Source: Sphingomonadales bacterium (GTDB taxonomy: Bacteria; Pseudomonadota; Alphaproteobacteria; Sphingomonadales; Sphingomonadaceae). Taken from it: a stretch of 5,406 bases of DNA. A model generated the notes under the pieces. That model worked only from the letters and a program-made list of their open reading frames with translations, was not told the DNA's origin and ran no database searches. Position 1 is the first letter of the stretch; every line of letters begins with the position of its first letter. The position numbers and the translations under genes are program-made. Below are positions 1 to 5,406 of this stretch, one piece after another. The DNA lies in assembly GCA_017304125.1 (NCBI GenBank), contig JAFKLV010000159.1, positions 1 to 5,406 of the forward strand, read 5' to 3'.

Positions 1-102
1 TGAAGGGAGGGGCCGGGGGTGGGTGGGTATGAGGCGAGCGGAGCGGTGCCCCCTCGGGCCAACCCACCCCCGACCCCTCCCTTGTTCAAGGGAGGGGGGA
101 AA
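1..102. repeat. Palindromic intergenic repeat, copy 1 (left end cut by window edge)
   Basis: This is the first of two copies of a compound inverted-repeat element; the other is at 3492-3608. The arm at 4-24 pairs with 62-82 at 20 of 21 positions, the exception being 13 with 73. The right end forms its own hairpin: CCCCTCCCTT at 74-83, loop GTTC, AAGGGAGGGG at 88-97. Bases 59-97 are identical to 3565-3603 of copy 2, and GGGTATGAGGC at 25-35 matches 3532-3542. The centre, about 36-58, has diverged. The expected left terminal arm (CCCCTCCCT) would lie just before base 1. The element ends seven bases from the OPT stop codon. No transposase is present, so it is a REP/MITE-like non-coding repeat. 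It may act as an mRNA 3'-end structure, which is inference. Confidence 0.85.
74..97 (-). terminator. Candidate 3'-end hairpin of the OPT gene
   Basis: A perfect 10-bp GC-rich stem with a 4-base loop starts 12 bases after the OPT stop codon in the leftward transcript. No U-tract follows (the next bases read TCGGGGG), so it does not match a canonical Rho-independent terminator. It could still block 3' exonucleases or stop transcription weakly. It is part of the repeat element, not a gene-specific structure. Confidence 0.35.
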
Positions 103-109
103 GAGTGGA

Positions 110-2074
110 TCAGTCGTTGATCACCAGCCCGCGCGTGCGCCGGTAGAGCCACCAGGTCAGCGCGACGAACAACAGGGTGCCGCCGACCAGCGCGACCGGC
201 GCGAACCCCGCGCCGACCACCGCGAGCGGCGAATCGGTGTTGGTCGCCGCGACGACGCCGGCAAAGGCGACCCCGAACAGGCTCTCGCCGACAATCATCC
301 CGGTCGCCAGCAACACGCCGAGGCGCTTGGCGCCCTCCGCATCGGTGCGGCGATCCGACCAGCGGTCGTAGAGCCAGCCGAGCACCGAACCCACCGTCAC
401 CGGCAGGATCACCGCCATCGGCAGGTAGATGCCGATCCCCACCGCGAGCGGCGGCAGGCGGAGCAGCTTCATCCGCCCCATCATTTCGTCGAGCACGACG
501 AAGCCGACCCCGGCGAGTGCGCCCCAGCGCAGCATCGGCCAGTTGAGATCGCCGCCCAGCACGCCCTTGGCCAGTGCCGAGATCAGCCCGGCCTGTGGTG
601 CAGCAAGTGCCTGCGGCCCTGCGCCGGGCGCGCCGGCAAAGCCGAACGCGGTGTTGAGCAGATCGAGCACCACCGGCACCACCAGCGCGCCGAAGCATAC
701 GCCGATGACCAGCGCGACCTGCTGCTTCCACGGCGTCGCGCCGACCAGCTGGCCGGTCTTGAGATCCTGGAGGTTGTCGTTGGAGATCGTCGCCACGCCG
801 AACACGATGCCGGTGACGATCAGCGCATAAGCGATCAGCGCCTGCGCGGTGTCTGGCGGGGAATTGCGCCCGAACAGCCCGACGAGCAGCAGCGACGCAG
901 CGATGATCGACAGGATGCCGATCGCCGAAACCGGCGAGTTGGAGGCGCCGATCAGCCCGGCCATATAGCCGCATACCGCGGCGATCAGCAGGCCGATCAC
1001 CAGCACGAACAGCAACGCGCCGCTGATGAGGATCACCCCCGAGGCGGCGAGCGGGCCGCCCGCGATGACGCTCCACAGCAACAGCGCGATCGGCGCCAGC
1101 ATCACGAGCGAGACGAACCCGACGATGCCGATCGGCAGGTCGCGCTCGGTCAGCGCCAGCGTTTGGCCGCTTTGCCGCGCGCGGCTCGCGGCGAGCGCCG
1201 AAGCGATCCCGCCGACCACCGGGCGCGCGATCCTGGCCAGTGCCCAGATCGCGGCGACCCCGATCACCCCGGCGCCGAAGAAACGCACGTCGGCGCGGAA
1301 CACGGCATTGGCCAGTTCCTCCGCGCTGCCGCCGAGGTCGCTGTGCGCGGTGAGGATCGGCAGCAGCACCCACCAGCCGGTCGCCATGCCGACGAGCTGC
1401 GCCATCCCGACCGACAGGCCGACGAGATGCCCGACGCCGAGCAGCGCGAACGACAGGCCGCCCGAGATCCCGGTCGCGCTCGCGCCGACGCGGAACCAGC
1501 GCGCGGTTTCCGCGGCGGCGAGCTTCATTTGCGTCAGCAGCGCGAAGCCGGCGGAGGCGAGGCTGCCCCAGATCAGCACCGAGAGCCCCTTGGCGCTCTC
1601 CGCCCCGCCGTCACGCGCGGCGGAGCCGACTTCGAGCACTTCGGCGGCGGCGCGGCCCTCGGGATAGGGCAGGTCGGTATCGACCACCAAAGCGCGGCGC
1701 AGCGGCACCGAGAACATCACGCCGAGGATGCCCCCGGTCGCGGTGATCGCGGCAGTGGTGACGAACGGGAAGCCGTGCCACCAGCCGATCATCACCAGCC
1801 CGGGCAGCACGAAGATGATCGCCGCGAGCGTCCCCGCCGCGCTGGCGATCGTCTGGACGATGTTGTTTTCGAGGATCGAGCTGTCGGGAAAGGCGCGCAG
1901 CACCGCCATCGAGATCACCGCTGCGGGGATCGAGGTGGCGAAGGTCAGCCCGACCTTGAGCCCGAGATAGACGTTGGCTGCGGTAAACAGCAATGTGATG
2001 ATCCCGCCGAGCAGGATGCCGCGAAAAGTGAGTTCGGCAACGCCTGCGCGCTGCCGTTCGGTATCGGTAGTCAT
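110..2074 (-). CDS. OPT family oligopeptide transporter
   Basis: This is a 654-residue polytopic inner-membrane protein of the oligopeptide transporter (OPT) superfamily, probably a proton-coupled importer of peptides or peptide-like metal chelates; the substrate cannot be read from the sequence. About fifteen hydrophobic segments span residues 17 to 645. Visible family motifs are an N-terminal ANVYLGLKVGLTF (33-45), ENNIVQTIASAAGT (69-82), LPYPEG (135-140), GASNSPVS (376-383) and DNLQDLKTGQLVGATPWK (433-450), which is the most diagnostic. The length suits the bacterial OPT group of about 600-670 residues and I see no frameshift. The ATG at 2074 is the first possible start because an in-frame TGA lies nine bases upstream. 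No clear Shine-Dalgarno sequence precedes it. It is divergent from homoserine dehydrogenase, and copy 1 of the repeat follows its stop. Confidence 0.93.
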   Translation of the reverse strand: MTTDTERQRAGVAELTFRGILLGGIITLLFTAANVYLGLKVGLTFATSIPAAVISMAVLRAFPDSSILENNIVQTIASAAGTLAAIIFVLPGLVMIGWWHGFPFVTTAAITATGGILGVMFSVPLRRALVVDTDLPYPEGRAAAEVLEVGSAARDGGAESAKGLSVLIWGSLASAGFALLTQMKLAAAETARWFRVGASATGISGGLSFALLGVGHLVGLSVGMAQLVGMATGWWVLLPILTAHSDLGGSAEELANAVFRADVRFFGAGVIGVAAIWALARIARPVVGGIASALAASRARQSGQTLALTERDLPIGIVGFVSLVMLAPIALLLWSVIAGGPLAASGVILISGALLFVLVIGLLIAAVCGYMAGLIGASNSPVSAIGILSIIAASLLLVGLFGRNSPPDTAQALIAYALIVTGIVFGVATISNDNLQDLKTGQLVGATPWKQQVALVIGVCFGALVVPVVLDLLNTAFGFAGAPGAGPQALAAPQAGLISALAKGVLGGDLNWPMLRWGALAGVGFVVLDEMMGRMKLLRLPPLAVGIGIYLPMAVILPVTVGSVLGWLYDRWSDRRTDAEGAKRLGVLLATGMIVGESLFGVAFAGVVAATNTDSPLAVVGAGFAPVALVGGTLLFVALTWWLYRRTRGLVIND

Positions 2075-2179
2075 CGTCGATCACTAGCGGCGCAGGCGAG
2101 GATGGGGAAGCCACGCGCCTCTTGCCGCCGCCTGCTTCGTGGCCCAAGAGCGCCCGACTTACAAAATTAGGGAATCGAC
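2075..2179. promoter_or_regulatory. Divergent intergenic region between OPT and hom
   Basis: This 105-base gap must carry the start signals for both genes unless promoters lie inside the coding regions. I could not assign a convincing -35/-10 pair on either strand. Two overlapping small dyads are visible: GCCACG 2110-2115 with CGTGGC 2138-2143, and CTCTTG 2119-2124 with CAAGAG 2145-2150. The second extends by 3 bp across a one-base bulge. They cannot form together. The only AT-rich stretch is about 2159-2169, just before the hom ribosome binding site. Operator function is speculative. Confidence 0.4.
2169..2173 (+). promoter_or_regulatory. Shine-Dalgarno site of hom
   Basis: AGGGA lies six bases before the ATG at 2180, a normal spacing. 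An in-frame TAG at 2168-2170 overlaps it and excludes any earlier start, so the site and the stop together fix the hom start. Confidence 0.7.
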
Positions 2180-3466
2180 ATGGCGGAAGCGTTGCGAGTT
2201 GCGCTGGCGGGGCTGGGGACGGTCGGATCGGGCGTGATCCGCGTGCTCGATGCCAATCGCGCGCTGATCGAGCGCCGCGCGGGCCGCGCGATCGAGGTCG
2301 TCGCGGTCTCCGCGCGCGATCGCACCAAGGATCGCGGCGTCGATATCTCGCGCTTCGAATGGGTCGACGATACCGTCGCGCTGGCCGAGACGCACGCTGA
2401 CGTGGTGGTCGAGCTGGTCGGCGGGGCGGATGGCCCGGCGCTGGCGCTCGCTCGCTCGACGTTGGGGCAGGGCAAGGCCTTCGTCACCGCCAACAAGGCG
2501 ATGCTGGCGCATCACGGGCTCGAGCTGGCCGAGGCGGCGGAGAAGGCCGGCGTGCCGCTCAAGTTCGAGGCGGCGGTGGCCGGCGGTATCCCGGTGATCA
2601 AGGGGTTGCGCGAGGGCGCCGCGGCGAATGAGATCGCGCGGGTGCAGGGCATCCTCAACGGCACCTGCAACTTCATCCTTTCCAAGATGGAAGCCGAGGG
2701 GCGCGATTTCGGCGACGTGCTCGCCGAGGCGCAGGCGCTTGGCTATGCCGAGGCCGATCCCAGCTTCGACATCGACGGGGTGGATGCGGCGCACAAGCTG
2801 TCGATCCTCGCCAGCCTGTCGTTCGGCACGCGCCCGGCGTTCGACGGCGTGGCGATCCGCGGCATCCGCCAGATCATCGCCGGCGATATCGCCGAGGCGG
2901 CCGCGCTCGGCTATCGCATCCGGCTGATCGGCCAGGCCGAGCTGGGCACGGGCGGGTTGTTCCAGCGCGTCCAGCCGCAGCTCGTGCCGCAGGATCATCC
3001 GTTGGCGCATGTCACGGGCTCGACCAATGCGGTGGTGGCGGAGGGCAATTTCGTCGGCCGGCTGCTGTTCCAGGGCGCCGGCGCGGGCGACGGGCCGACC
3101 GCCAGCGCGGTGATCGCCGATCTGATCGATATCGCGCGCGGCGAGGCGGGGCCGCCGTTCGCGATGCCGGTGACCGCACTGGCCGATGCCGGTCCGGCCG
3201 ATACCGGGATGCGGCGCGGGCGCGCCTATCTGCGCTTCATGGTGGCCGATCGCGTCGGCGTGCTGGCGGAAATCGCCGCGGCGATGCGCGACGCGGGGGT
3301 ATCGATCGAGAGCCTGATCCAGCGCGGCGCCAATTCCGACGGCAGCGCGCTGGTGGCGATCGTTACCCACGAAGCGCCCGAATCCGCGATCGCGGCGGCG
3401 CTGGAGCGGCTGCGCGGTTCGCAGAGCCTGGTCGGCGAGCCGATGTGGATGCCGATCCTCGCTTAA
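2180..3466 (+). CDS. hom: Homoserine dehydrogenase (ACT-domain form)
   Basis: This cytoplasmic enzyme reduces L-aspartate 4-semialdehyde to L-homoserine with NAD(P)H, feeding threonine and methionine synthesis. The 428-residue product has the usual length of the monofunctional, aspartokinase-free form. An N-terminal Rossmann segment carries GLGTVGSG (11-18). VTANKAML (102-109) has the conserved TANK lysine K106. AVAGGIPVIKGLREG (132-146) and LNGTCNFIL (159-167) belong to the substrate and dimer core. The family signature runs from about 184 to 206, with D193, P194, D197, G200, D202 and the catalytic lysine K206 in place. Residues about 350-425 form an ACT domain (YLRFMVADRVGVLAEIAAAM), which in this family commonly mediates threonine inhibition. 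The start is fixed by AGGGA six bases upstream and an in-frame TAG. It appears monocistronic here: the upstream neighbour is divergent, and the downstream neighbour is convergent across repeat copy 2. Confidence 0.97.
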   Translation: MAEALRVALAGLGTVGSGVIRVLDANRALIERRAGRAIEVVAVSARDRTKDRGVDISRFEWVDDTVALAETHADVVVELVGGADGPALALARSTLGQGKAFVTANKAMLAHHGLELAEAAEKAGVPLKFEAAVAGGIPVIKGLREGAAANEIARVQGILNGTCNFILSKMEAEGRDFGDVLAEAQALGYAEADPSFDIDGVDAAHKLSILASLSFGTRPAFDGVAIRGIRQIIAGDIAEAAALGYRIRLIGQAELGTGGLFQRVQPQLVPQDHPLAHVTGSTNAVVAEGNFVGRLLFQGAGAGDGPTASAVIADLIDIARGEAGPPFAMPVTALADAGPADTGMRRGRAYLRFMVADRVGVLAEIAAAMRDAGVSIESLIQRGANSDGSALVAIVTHEAPESAIAAALERLRGSQSLVGEPMWMPILA

Positions 3467-3496
3467 GTAACCTTTCCTCGCCCCCCGATCTTTTCT

Positions 3497-3519
3497 CCCC
3501 TCCCTGGTGAAGGGAGGGG
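3497..3519 (+). terminator. Candidate 3'-end hairpin of hom
   Basis: The perfect 9-bp stem CCCCTCCCT / AGGGAGGGG with loop GGTGA starts 30 bases after the hom stop codon. It is followed by CTGGGGG and not by a U-tract, so intrinsic termination is uncertain. It is the left hairpin of repeat copy 2. Confidence 0.35.
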
Positions 3520-3579
3520 CTGGGGGTGGGTGGGTATGAGGCAGGTGCTGTGGTATCCCCCACACCAACCCACCCCCGA

Positions 3580-3603
3580 CCCCTCCCTTGTTCAAGGGAG
3601 GGG
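3580..3603 (-). terminator. Candidate 3'-end hairpin of the DMT_6 gene
   Basis: A perfect 10-bp stem with loop GTTC (GAAC in the leftward RNA) begins eight bases after the DMT_6 stop codon. It is identical to the hairpin after the OPT gene. No U-tract follows, so it may be a stability element more than a terminator. Confidence 0.35.
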
Positions 3604-3611
3604 AGAAAGGC

Positions 3612-3950
3612 TCACGGCCGACCGGCGAACATGAACAGCGCCGCGCCGATCAGGCAGGCGAAGGCGCCGGCGTGGCGCCAGCTCAATTGTTCGCCGAGCA
3701 CGAAGACCGCGAAGGCGCCGAAGACGAGCAGGGTAATCACCTCCTGCGCCACCTTGAGCTGTCCGCCGCTCCAGCCATGGGCATAGCCGATGCGATTGGC
3801 GGGGACGGCGAGGCAATATTCGGCGAGCGCGATGCCCCAGCTGATCAGGATCACCAGCGGCAGCGGCTTCGCCATCCCGCCTTTCAAATGCCAATACCAG
3901 GCGGTGGTCATGAAGCAGTTCGAAAGGATCAGCAGCGCGATCGTCGGCAT
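3612..3950 (-). CDS. DUF486 / DMT_6 family small membrane protein
   Basis: This 112-residue inner-membrane protein has four predicted helices, at about 1-19, 29-50, 67-87 and 93-110. It matches the DUF486 family, now grouped with the drug/metabolite transporter clan as DMT_6. The recognisable motifs are an N-terminal LILSNCFMTTAWYWHLK, EYCLAVPANRIGY (44-56) and QLKVAQEVITLLVF (64-77), and the length is typical of the family. The four-helix size resembles small multidrug resistance proteins that work as dimers, but no substrate is established for DUF486 that I know of. The ATG at 3950 is the first one after an in-frame TAG at 3975-3977; the ribosome binding site is weak. It lies 44 bases downstream of the small acidic gene on the same strand, so co-transcription is possible. 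Repeat copy 2 begins three bases past its stop. Confidence 0.9.
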   Translation of the reverse strand: MPTIALLILSNCFMTTAWYWHLKGGMAKPLPLVILISWGIALAEYCLAVPANRIGYAHGWSGGQLKVAQEVITLLVFGAFAVFVLGEQLSWRHAGAFACLIGAALFMFAGRP

Positions 3951-3994
3951 CGGGCGACCGTGGCATCCGCCCCGCTAATCCGCAACGCCCTAGG

Positions 3995-4207
3995 TTACTT
4001 ACCCTCGTTGGTCTCGTTGAGGCGGTCGACGTCGTCGTCGGTTTCCAGATCGACATCGAGATCGGGATCGAGATCGGTGATGATCGCCCCGTCGCGTCGT
4101 CCTTCGCGGGTCACTTCGAGGATTTCGGCGCGCTGGCTCTCGTCATAGCCGTCTTCGTCGAATCCGTCGTCGCCCGAACCCTGGCCGTAGATCTGACGTC
4201 CGCCCAT
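3995..4207 (-). CDS. Small acidic protein of unknown function
   Basis: This 70-residue protein is strongly acidic: 15 Asp and 8 Glu against 6 Arg and 1 Lys. It has no cysteine, signal peptide or membrane segment. The N-terminal half is glycine- and aspartate-rich (IYGQGSGDDGFDEDGYDE, 6-23). The middle is more basic (residues 26-40, ending GRRDGA). Residues 44-55 form an X-Asp run, TDLDPDLDVDLE, followed by TDDDVDRLNE. Hydrophobic content is low, so it is probably soluble and partly disordered. I do not recognise a named family. The alternating aspartates could bind cations but do not match an EF-hand loop. It is supported as a real gene by AGGAGG nine bases before the ATG, its fit between two same-strand genes, and a composition unlike a random antisense frame. 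It sits 56 bases downstream of the MFS gene. Confidence 0.75.
   Translation of the reverse strand: MGGRQIYGQGSGDDGFDEDGYDESQRAEILEVTREGRRDGAIITDLDPDLDVDLETDDDVDRLNETNEGK
4049..4078 (+). repeat. Tandem hexanucleotide tract inside the acidic gene
   Basis: Five consecutive hexamers share the core ATCG: ATCGAC, ATCGAG, ATCGGG, ATCGAG and ATCGGT. On the coding (minus) strand they read as dipeptides Thr-Asp, Leu-Asp, Pro-Asp, Leu-Asp and Val-Asp. A unit change would add or remove two residues without a frameshift, so length variation between strains is plausible. Confidence 0.7.
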
Positions 4208-4216
4208 CGCCTTTCT

Positions 4217-4222
4217 CCTCCT
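4217..4222 (-). promoter_or_regulatory. Strong Shine-Dalgarno site of the acidic gene
   Basis: AGGAGG on the minus strand lies nine bases before the ATG at 4207. It is the best ribosome binding site in the window and the main support for calling this short gene. The complementary CCTCCT occurs upstream in the same transcript (4243-4248), so the site may be sequestered in a hairpin. Confidence 0.75.
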
Positions 4223-4263
4223 TCGTCACAAAGCGAACACTCAGGAGGGGCGCGTGGTTCCCG

Positions 4264-5406
4264 TCAGGCGAGCGGGCGGAATAAACGTCCGCGTTCGGTG
4301 ATGAAGGCGAGCGAAATCGCGATCACCGCGGCAACGAGGAAGCCGGCGGTCAGCGGGCGCGTCGTCCCGTCGAATGCCTGGCCGATCATCGTGCCGATCG
4401 CCGAGCCGAAGGTGAGCGAGATGAACCCCTGCACGCTCGCCGCGGTGCCGGCGATATGCCCCATCCGCTCCATCGCCATCGCAGAGAAATTGGCGCTCGA
4501 CAGCGAGAAAGCGGCGAAGGTCAGCGCCTGCAGCACGGCGAAGGTGATGATCGTTTCGTGCCCGGTCAGGGCGATCGCGAGGTGGATCGCGCTGACCACG
4601 ATCATCGCGCAGACCGCGCCATGGCTCAGCCGGCGTGTGCCGATGCGCATCACCAGCCGCGCATTGGTCATATTGCCGATCATCATCATCCCCGCGCTCA
4701 GCGCGAAGATGACGATCAGCAGATGCGGGCGGCCGAAGCCGTCGGCCATGATCTGCTCGATCGAGCCGAGATAGCCATAGAGGCAGGCGGTGAGCGCGGT
4801 GGTGGCGAGGGTATAGCCCAGCGACAGCCGGTCGGAGAGCGTCGCGCGCCACCCGGCGAGGATCGCGGGCAGGCGGATCTCGCGGCGGTCCTCGGGCAGC
4901 ATCGTTTCCGGGATACGGATCGCGACCCAGACCATCACGATCAACGCCAGCCCGGCGATGATCCAGAAGATCGTCCGCCAGTTGCCGAACAACAGGATGC
5001 CGGCGCCGAGCCCCGGGGCGATGATCGGGATCGCCATGAACACCATGAAGGCGAGCGACATGATCTGCGCCATCGCGCGCCCGGCGAAGCAATCGCGCAC
5101 CATCGCGATCATCCCGATGCGCGACCCGGCGATCGCGGTGCCGCCGAAGAAACGCGCGGCGAGCAGCAACGGGAAGCTCGCGGAAATCGCCGCGAGCACG
5201 TTCAGCGCGGCATAAGCGGCGAGCGAGCCGATCATCATCCGCCGCCGCCCGAAGCGATCGACCAGCGGCCCGTGGAACAATTGCCCGATGCCATAGCCGG
5301 CGCCGAACACGGTGATCACGAACTGGCGGTGATTGGCGACGGTGACGTGGAGCGACTGGGCGATATCGGGCAGCGCGGGAAGCATCATGTCGATGCCGAA
5401 CGCCCC
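4264..5406 (-). CDS. Bcr/CflA-type MFS multidrug efflux transporter (N-terminus outside window)
   Basis: The reading frame is open to the window edge. 380 residues are visible, starting GAFGIDMMLPALPDIA, so the gene begins beyond base 5406. The internal Met codon at 5388 should not be taken as the start: family members carry about 15-25 more residues with the first half of helix 1, and the preceding FGID fits that helix. Counting from that Met, MFS motif A is GPLVDRFGRRR (40-50), the Bcr-like RFFGGTAIAGSRIGMIAMVRD is at 79-99, and an antiporter-type PIIAPGLGAG is at 121-130. A C-terminal MERMGHIAGTAASVQGF (307-322) is typical of the Bcr/CflA drug-proton antiporters. About twelve helices are expected. 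It probably exports drugs or metabolites across the inner membrane; the substrate is unknown. The acidic gene follows 56 bases downstream. Confidence 0.92.
   Translation of the reverse strand, partial: GAFGIDMMLPALPDIAQSLHVTVANHRQFVITVFGAGYGIGQLFHGPLVDRFGRRRMMIGSLAAYAALNVLAAISASFPLLLAARFFGGTAIAGSRIGMIAMVRDCFAGRAMAQIMSLAFMVFMAIPIIAPGLGAGILLFGNWRTIFWIIAGLALIVMVWVAIRIPETMLPEDRREIRLPAILAGWRATLSDRLSLGYTLATTALTACLYGYLGSIEQIMADGFGRPHLLIVIFALSAGMMMIGNMTNARLVMRIGTRRLSHGAVCAMIVVSAIHLAIALTGHETIITFAVLQALTFAAFSLSSANFSAMAMERMGHIAGTAASVQGFISLTFGSAIGTMIGQAFDGTTRPLTAGFLVAAVIAISLAFITERGRLFRPLA

Larger units (their letters stand above)
3492..3608. repeat. Palindromic intergenic repeat, copy 2 (complete)
   Basis: A 117-base compound palindrome fills the convergent gap between hom and the DMT_6 gene. 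Its ends are perfect 14-bp terminal inverted repeats, TTTCTCCCCTCCCT (3492-3505) and AGGGAGGGGAGAAA (3595-3608). Inside are a left hairpin (3497-3505 with 3511-3519, loop GGTGA), a right hairpin (3580-3589 with 3594-3603, loop GTTC) and a long inner pairing (3511-3531 with 3568-3588). That inner pairing uses the same arms and is broken only near 3520/3579 and 3521/3578. The orientation is the same as copy 1. I see no target-site duplication: the flanks GATCT and GGCTC do not match. There is no coding capacity. Likely roles are a bidirectional 3'-end structure between convergent genes, or a non-autonomous mobile repeat; both are inference. Confidence 0.88.

Noticed and set aside
2121..2165. Promoter built from CTTGCC (2121-2126) and TACAAA (2160-2165)
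   Set aside because: The spacing of 33 bases is far from the usual 16-18, and the implied start would fall within the hom ribosome binding site.
23..2170. A 715-codon open frame on the plus strand covering the whole OPT gene
   Set aside because: It is antisense to a clear OPT transporter, has a composition dominated by Arg, Asp, His and Gln typical of GC-rich shadow frames, begins inside the repeat and matches no family I know.
2159..3595. A 478-codon open frame on the minus strand opposite hom
   Set aside because: Homoserine dehydrogenase with all key residues is on the other strand. The antisense product is low-complexity and starts in repeat copy 2.
3492..3608. CRISPR array or insertion sequence
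   Set aside because: There are only two distant copies with no regular spacing, no cas genes, no transposase and no visible target-site duplication.
3592..4056. A 154-codon minus-strand frame across the DMT_6 gene and the end of the acidic gene
   Set aside because: It runs out of frame through two better supported genes and has an Arg/Pro/Ala-rich shadow composition.
4045..4078. EF-hand or calcium-binding repeat in the acidic protein
   Set aside because: The X-Asp run lacks the glycine and the terminal glutamate spacing of an EF-hand loop, and there are no flanking helices.
3588..4148. A 186-codon plus-strand frame starting in repeat copy 2
   Set aside because: It is antisense to the DMT_6 and acidic genes, and its start lies in the non-coding repeat.
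4241..5092. A 283-codon minus-strand frame overlapping the MFS gene
   Set aside because: It is a frame-shifted shadow of the MFS coding sequence, Arg/Asp/His-rich with no transmembrane pattern.

Overview
This is a GC-rich window (roughly two thirds G+C by eye) that looks like an alphaproteobacterial chromosome. I favour a sphingomonad (Sphingomonas or a relative). The reasons are the protein styles, the codon bias and a C-rich/G-rich palindromic intergenic repeat whose chance translation (THPRPLPCSREG) I recall from sphingomonad genomes. The genus call is an inference and was not tested by a search. The genes look like core or housekeeping genes; there is no integrase, transposase, RNA gene or CRISPR array.

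Layout, left to right. Bases 1-102 hold the right-hand part of a palindromic repeat (copy 1), cut by the window edge. Bases 110-2074 (minus) encode a 654-residue OPT-family oligopeptide transporter. A 105-base divergent intergenic region follows. Bases 2180-3466 (plus) encode homoserine dehydrogenase with a C-terminal ACT domain. A complete second copy of the repeat (3492-3608) fills the convergent gap after it. Three leftward genes follow: a four-helix DUF486/DMT_6 membrane protein (3612-3950), a 70-residue very acidic protein of unknown function (3995-4207) and a Bcr/CflA-type MFS drug transporter (4264 to the window end, N-terminus missing).

How they relate. Homoserine dehydrogenase is the one gene with a firm metabolic role, the branch from aspartate semialdehyde to threonine and methionine. 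Its ACT domain suggests threonine feedback. The OPT transporter is divergent from it and shares only the upstream region. The MFS, acidic and DMT_6 genes run in one direction with gaps of 56 and 44 bases, so they could be one transcript, though nothing shows that they work together.

The most unusual material is the repeat. Two copies in the same orientation each end within a few bases of a leftward stop codon, and their arms can fold in two mutually exclusive ways. The second item of interest is the small acidic protein, which has a tandem hexanucleotide tract coding for X-Asp dipeptides and a Shine-Dalgarno sequence that may be hidden in a hairpin. I did not find a convincing new multi-gene system.
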